The notes under the pieces: model-generated
What the model was told of the DNA's origin: nothing
Seen by the model: the letters and a program-made list of their open reading frames with translations, nothing else
The model's database searches: none
NCBI GenBank assembly: GCA_002482805.1
Contig: DLGR01000012.1
Span: 40,696-50,932 of the forward strand
Reading direction: 5' to 3'
DNA from: Micavibrio sp. UBA7689
GTDB taxonomy: Bacteria; Pseudomonadota; Alphaproteobacteria; Micavibrionales; Micavibrionaceae
DNA length: 10,237 nt
Program-made: the position numbers and the translations under genes
In this document: piece by piece, positions 7,411 to 10,237 of the stretch
Layout of the letters: every line of letters begins with the position of its first letter
How positions within the stretch are numbered: the first letter of the stretch is position 1

Positions 7411-8180
7411 TCATCTTAGGATGCGGTGGCTCCGCCGGCGTTCCGGCCATAGGCAATTGGTGGGGCGCTTGCGACCCGAATGAGCCTAAAAATATTCGTA
7501 CGCGGCCGTCCATAGCTCTCAAAACCAAAGATAAGCTGGTTATCGTGGATACGGGGCCTGATTTCCGCGAACAAATGAACCGTGAAAAACTTGGCGCGCC
7601 TGATGCGGTCATCATCACGCACACGCATTTCGATCACGTCAACGGCATCGATGAGCTGCGCACGTTTCAAAGACAGGACAAGGAACGCACATTTCCCACT
7701 TACGGCATGGCCGATACGCTGAAATCACTGCAAGCCCACGCGCATTACATGTTTCAACCGTCCGAAAACGGATTTTACCGGACCGTGTGCGTACCGCATG
7801 AAATCAAGCTCGGAAAAAACGTCATCGAAAATATTCCCATGCAGATGTTCGAACAGGAACACGGCACCATGCCGACGCTGGGAATACGCATAGGCAATGT
7901 CGCTTATTCTACGGATGTAAAACGCCTGGACGGCTTCGCCATGGAAACGTTGGAAGGCGTTGTAACATGGATAGTCGACGGGGCGGGGTACCACAACAGA
8001 TCGAACCCCGTACACGCGTGCATAGAAGAGATCGCGGAAATGAACGAAAAGATCGGGGCGAAACAGGTCTTTTTGACACATATGCCGCCGATCATGGATT
8101 ATAAAACAATGGTAAAAGAATTGCCTGATAACTTCGCGCCTGCTTATGACGGGCTGGCTATCGACTTCGCGGCGGCTTAA
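7395..8180 (+). CDS. PhnP-like metallo-beta-lactamase-fold hydrolase
   Basis: The 261-residue product is an MBL-fold metallohydrolase of the PhnP/phosphodiesterase-like group. It starts MDGKLIILGCGGSAGVP and has WGACDPN near residue 25, as in this subfamily. The zinc ligands are HTHFDH at 76-81, H156 (EQEHGT), D174 (YSTDVK) and H229 (LTHMPP). Members known biochemically cleave phosphodiesters such as cyclic phosphates; the gene is not in a phn operon, so a phosphonate role is not implied. It overlaps the tatD end by 16 bases, suggesting translational coupling, and no strong ribosome site is visible. In alphaproteobacteria this gene commonly follows tatD, so the pair is conserved context. No terminator follows the stop. 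Confidence 0.92.
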   Translation: MDGKLIILGCGGSAGVPAIGNWWGACDPNEPKNIRTRPSIALKTKDKLVIVDTGPDFREQMNREKLGAPDAVIITHTHFDHVNGIDELRTFQRQDKERTFPTYGMADTLKSLQAHAHYMFQPSENGFYRTVCVPHEIKLGKNVIENIPMQMFEQEHGTMPTLGIRIGNVAYSTDVKRLDGFAMETLEGVVTWIVDGAGYHNRSNPVHACIEEIAEMNEKIGAKQVFLTHMPPIMDYKTMVKELPDNFAPAYDGLAIDFAAA

Positions 8181-8190
8181 AATTGCGAAT

Positions 8191-8204
8191 CCCTTATTGT
8201 AGGG
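8191..8204 (+). promoter_or_regulatory. Small hairpin covering an AGGGAG sequence
   Basis: CCCT (8191-8194) can pair with AGGG (8201-8204) across a six-base loop. The 3' arm forms part of AGGGAG, the only Shine-Dalgarno-like sequence before the next gene. It sits about 20 bases before ATG 8226 and 35 before ATG 8241, too far for normal use. There is no T run, so it is not an intrinsic terminator. It may be chance. Confidence 0.25.
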
Positions 8205-8225
8205 AGAACCATAAGCAAAAGCATT

Positions 8226-8933
8226 ATGACAAATAATACTATGAACATAAAACGTAAAAATGAACGCGGAAATATTCTGTTTCTAATTCTGATAGCCGTT
8301 GCGTTGTTCGCCGCGCTGTCCTTTGTCATCATGAACTCATCGCGCTCCGGCGGCGGTGATGCGGAACGCGATAAAGCAAAGCTCGCCGCCGCCAATATTT
8401 TGAATCAAGTCACGGCCGTGCGCACGGCCGTCGGACGGCTTTTAATCGCTGGCTGTGGCGCGGACCAGCTGAACTTTGAAAACGCCAACGATACTCTCCA
8501 CGTCAATCCCAATGCGCCCACAGACGGCCATTGCGACATCTTTGGCTCCGCAGGAGGCGGCGTGATCGCCAGAACCGCCGACAGGGCCGCGGTCGTTTCA
8601 GACCCGAATTTCTATTACTCGGGCTCGTCAGCGATCTCTGAAATCGGTACCACGTGCACGGATCCGGAATGCGGCGATCTGACATTCAATTTGATCGGCG
8701 TCACGCAGGCTTTGTGCCTCCAATTGAACCAGGCGAACGGCATCCGTTTGCCCATCGGAAATCTGCCCACGGACACACAATCGATATGCCCGTATGAGGG
8801 GACGTTTGATTGCAACGGCAACGGCACGACGCAGGTTGTTTTCACAGCACCCGAACTCGTCGGCCGCGACAGCTTTTGCTACAACGATACGGTAAAAGGT
8901 CTGACATTCACGCACGTGATATTGCAACGCTAA
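8226..8933 (+). CDS. Prepilin-like, cysteine-rich protein of unknown function
   Basis: This 235-residue protein has a short basic leader (KRKNERG) followed by an unbroken hydrophobic helix, NILFLILIAVALFAALSFVI, at residues 16-35. That resembles the class III signal of type IV pilins and pseudopilins, with possible cleavage after G15, but position +5 is Leu instead of the usual Glu. It could be a divergent minor pilin or simply an N-terminally anchored periplasmic protein. The outer part has eight cysteines (77, 103, 144, 149, 164, 188, 196, 218), an even number that fits disulphides outside the cytoplasm; two of them form CTDPEC. The ATG at 8241 (residue 6) is an equally possible start, as neither has a well-placed ribosome site. 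No pilus assembly gene is in the window. A terminator follows. Confidence 0.75.
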   Translation: MTNNTMNIKRKNERGNILFLILIAVALFAALSFVIMNSSRSGGGDAERDKAKLAAANILNQVTAVRTAVGRLLIAGCGADQLNFENANDTLHVNPNAPTDGHCDIFGSAGGGVIARTADRAAVVSDPNFYYSGSSAISEIGTTCTDPECGDLTFNLIGVTQALCLQLNQANGIRLPIGNLPTDTQSICPYEGTFDCNGNGTTQVVFTAPELVGRDSFCYNDTVKGLTFTHVILQR

Positions 8934-8943
8934 AAACGTGAAG

Positions 8944-8967
8944 AAGCCTAATAAACACAGGCTTTTT
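8944..8967 (+). terminator. Intrinsic terminator after the prepilin-like gene
   Basis: AAGCCT (8944-8949) pairs with AGGCTT (8959-8964) around a nine-base loop, and the 3' arm runs into a T tract ending at 8967. The stem is only six pairs, so it is modest, but it sits 10 bases after the stop at 8933 where one would expect it. Confidence 0.65.
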
Positions 8968-9128
8968 GGGCATTCCTGAAACCCTCTTTCTGAACCCTTC
9001 TCTTATTTCCCATAATATACATTATCACATTTGGCTATGGTGGGAAATCAAGGCTTTCAAGCATCATCCCTAATGTTAGAATGACGCTCAACAGGTCCTC
9101 AGAACGACCACAGCCAAAGGTGCTTTTC
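8968..9128. other. Intergenic region before the basic exported protein
   Basis: It contains an imperfect pyrimidine-rich tandem (CTGAA followed by CCCT or CCTT, at 8976 and 8990) and a small inverted repeat, ATAAT (9012-9016) and ATTAT (9021-9025). The only promoter candidate I find is TTTCAA (9055-9060), 16 bases, TAGAAT (9077-9082). It has a good -10 and a poor -35, and would start transcription near 9089. No RNA gene is recognisable. Confidence 0.35.
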
Positions 9129-9524
9129 ATGTCATTCAAGATTCTTTTCTTTGCCGCCGTCATAAGCTTCACGACAGGAATTTTCTCGCCGGAAGTTTTC
9201 GCGGCAAAAAACACGACGCCGACAGCGTTCAGCAAGTCCGTAAAAATTCCGAGCACGGCGAAAAAAAGCACCAACAACAACGAAGATTCTTTCTTCACTT
9301 CCGATGACCGCCAATCACAACGTAACAAGCGCAAAAACGAGCGCCTGAATCGCAAGAAGAACGCAAAAGTTAACGACCGAAGCGAAGAGGAGGCCCGCAC
9401 CCGTGAAATCGTCGAAAACGAGCCAAAAGGGCGCCGCAACCGGATGAGTCGTCAGGAACGTATGCAACGCGCTCAAAAGTTAACGACCCCGTCCAATGCG
9501 TCGTCGAGCGGCCTAAATGATTAA
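9129..9524 (+). CDS. Small, strongly basic, probably exported protein
   Basis: I do not recognise this 131-residue product. Start ATG 9129 is favoured over an in-frame ATG at 9081 because it has an AAGG site at 9117-9120 at normal spacing and opens directly on a Sec signal peptide (MSFKILFFAAVISFTT..., likely cleaved after VFA, residue 25). The mature part of about 106 residues is Ser/Thr/Lys/Asn-rich at first. From about residue 60 to 115 it is dense in Arg, Lys, Glu and Asn (RNKRKNERLNRKK, MSRQERMQR), probably helical or disordered. There are no cysteines. A basic exported protein could bind nucleic acid, lipopolysaccharide or wall polymers, but that is a guess. Two copies of a 15-base repeat lie inside it, in different frames. 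mazG begins nine bases after its stop. Confidence 0.62.
   Translation: MSFKILFFAAVISFTTGIFSPEVFAAKNTTPTAFSKSVKIPSTAKKSTNNNEDSFFTSDDRQSQRNKRKNERLNRKKNAKVNDRSEEEARTREIVENEPKGRRNRMSRQERMQRAQKLTTPSNASSSGLND
9364..9378 (+). repeat. 15-base direct repeat, copy 1
   Basis: CAAAAGTTAACGACC, centred on the palindrome GTTAAC (9369-9374). An identical copy lies at 9474-9488, 110 bases on. Because 110 is not a multiple of three, the copies are read in different frames (Lys-Val-Asn here, Lys-Leu-Thr there). Confidence 0.75.
9474..9488 (+). repeat. 15-base direct repeat, copy 2
   Basis: This is an exact copy of 9364-9378. The bases just before it (GCGCTC, 9469-9474) also resemble those before the third, imperfect copy in mazG (GCGCCC, 9543-9548). 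Confidence 0.75.
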
Positions 9525-9533
9525 TGGTGTCGA

Positions 9534-10237
9534 ATGAAGACTGCGCCCAAAAAGTTAACGGCACAAAATCCGATGGATCGTTTGCTCGAAGTCATGGCTG
9601 CGTTGCGCGATCCCGTGAACGGATGTCCGTGGGACAACGAACAAACTTTTGAATCCATCGCGCCGTATACGATTGAAGAAGCCTATGAAGTCGCCGATGC
9701 CATCGAACGCGGCGACGTTAACGATTTGAAGGAAGAGCTCGGCGATCTGCTTTTGCAGGTTGCATTTCACGCGCAAATCGCACGCGATGAAAAAAAATTC
9801 ACGTTCGATGATGTTGCGAATGGCATTTCCGACAAACTTATTTATCGCCACCCGCATGTCTTCGGTGACGAAAGCGCGCAGACTGCGGATGATGTCATGG
9901 TCATCTGGAACGCAAAGAAAGATGAAGAGAAGAAAAACGATTCCGCCGTCGGCGGCGTAACACTCGGCCTCCCCTCCCTTCTCCGCTCTCAAAAGCTTCA
10001 GAAAAAGGCCGCCAAATCAGGCTTCGAATGGCCCGACACCGATGCCGAGTGGGCCAAAGTTGAAGAAGAACTTAACGAATTCAAATCCGCAAAGGATCCC
10101 GATCATAAAGCCGAAGAACTAGGCGACCTTCTCTATTGTATCGTGAATTACGCACGCATGTCCGGATTGGATGCGGAAGGTATTCTGTCGACAACCAACA
10201 AAAAATTTGAATCTCTTTTCAAAAACATGGAACGTGT
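9534..10237 (+). CDS. mazG: MazG nucleoside triphosphate pyrophosphohydrolase (3' truncated by window)
   Basis: MazG hydrolyses NTPs to NMP and pyrophosphate and is linked to nucleotide-pool clean-up and the stringent response. The frame is open from ATG 9534 to the right edge, 234 codons, so about 30 residues should be missing against the ~260 of E. coli MazG. The start of the conserved region, MDRLLEVMAALRDP, then NGCPWDNEQTF, is diagnostic. Both MazG repeats are visible: EEAYE at 48-52 with EELGD at 67-71, and EEELNEF at 177-183 with EELGD at 194-198. These acidic pairs bind magnesium. The family usually begins near M14 (ATG 9573); using 9534 adds 13 residues (KTAPKKLTAQNP) that carry the repeat. 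Neither start has a clear ribosome site. The gene is in frame with the preceding one, nine bases after its stop. Confidence 0.93.
   Translation, partial: MKTAPKKLTAQNPMDRLLEVMAALRDPVNGCPWDNEQTFESIAPYTIEEAYEVADAIERGDVNDLKEELGDLLLQVAFHAQIARDEKKFTFDDVANGISDKLIYRHPHVFGDESAQTADDVMVIWNAKKDEEKKNDSAVGGVTLGLPSLLRSQKLQKKAAKSGFEWPDTDAEWAKVEEELNEFKSAKDPDHKAEELGDLLYCIVNYARMSGLDAEGILSTTNKKFESLFKNMER
9548..9561 (+). repeat. Imperfect third copy of the GTTAAC-centred repeat
   Basis: CAAAAAGTTAACGG shares the 11-mer AAAAGTTAACG with the two upstream copies and has one extra A and changed flanks. It lies in the short N-terminal extension of mazG. A further bare CGTTAACG occurs at 9716-9723. Confidence 0.55.

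Noticed and set aside
9524..9526. ATG overlapping the stop of the basic protein (TAATG) as the mazG start
   Set aside because: It is in a different frame from the MazG motifs; the mazG frame begins at 9534 or 9573.
1..10237. CRISPR array, defence island, prophage or transposon
   Set aside because: No regularly spaced repeats, transposase, integrase, toxin-antitoxin pair or phage structural gene is visible. MazG here is the two-domain housekeeping type, with no mazEF genes in the window.

Overview
The window looks like an ordinary chromosomal segment of a moderate-GC (roughly 50-55% by partial hand counts) alphaproteobacterium. The main support is the gene order: an RlpA/SPOR-domain gene, a PBP5-type D,D-carboxypeptidase, tmk, holB, metG, tatD and a PhnP-like metallo-beta-lactamase-fold gene. 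From memory, this neighbourhood is common in alphaproteobacteria. A Micavibrio-like lineage is possible, but I cannot prove it from the sequence.

Layout. 1-387: 3' end of an rlpA-like gene ending in a SPOR domain. 500-1807: dacA-like carboxypeptidase with signal peptide, SxxK/SGN/KTG motifs, C-terminal anchor helix and an extra Pro/Ala/Thr-rich tail. 1809-2432: tmk, one base after dacA. 2433-3311 (minus strand): an unrecognised 292-residue protein, convergent with tmk with zero bases between the stop codons. 3312-3414: AT-rich divergent promoter region with a near-consensus sigma70 promoter facing right. 3415-8180: a tight rightward run holB, metG, a five-helix half-size EamA/DMT protein, tatD and an MBL-fold hydrolase, probably one transcript. 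8226-8933: a prepilin-like N-terminal segment on a cysteine-rich, otherwise unrecognised protein, followed by a small intrinsic terminator. 9129-9524: a small, very basic, probably exported protein. 9534 to the right edge: mazG, truncated by the window.

Functionally the conserved genes serve wall remodelling at division (RlpA, PBP5), dTTP supply (Tmk), clamp loading (HolB), tRNA charging (MetG), nuclease activity (TatD) and NTP clean-up (MazG). The lineage-specific material sits between them: the minus-strand orphan, the half-size transporter, the prepilin-like protein and the basic exported protein.

I see no CRISPR array, transposase, integrase, tRNA, rRNA or phage gene, and no convincing undescribed multi-gene system. 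The best leads are the orphan gene with its overlapping divergent promoters, the cysteine-rich prepilin-like protein, and a GTTAAC-centred repeat that occurs in different reading frames at the end of the window.
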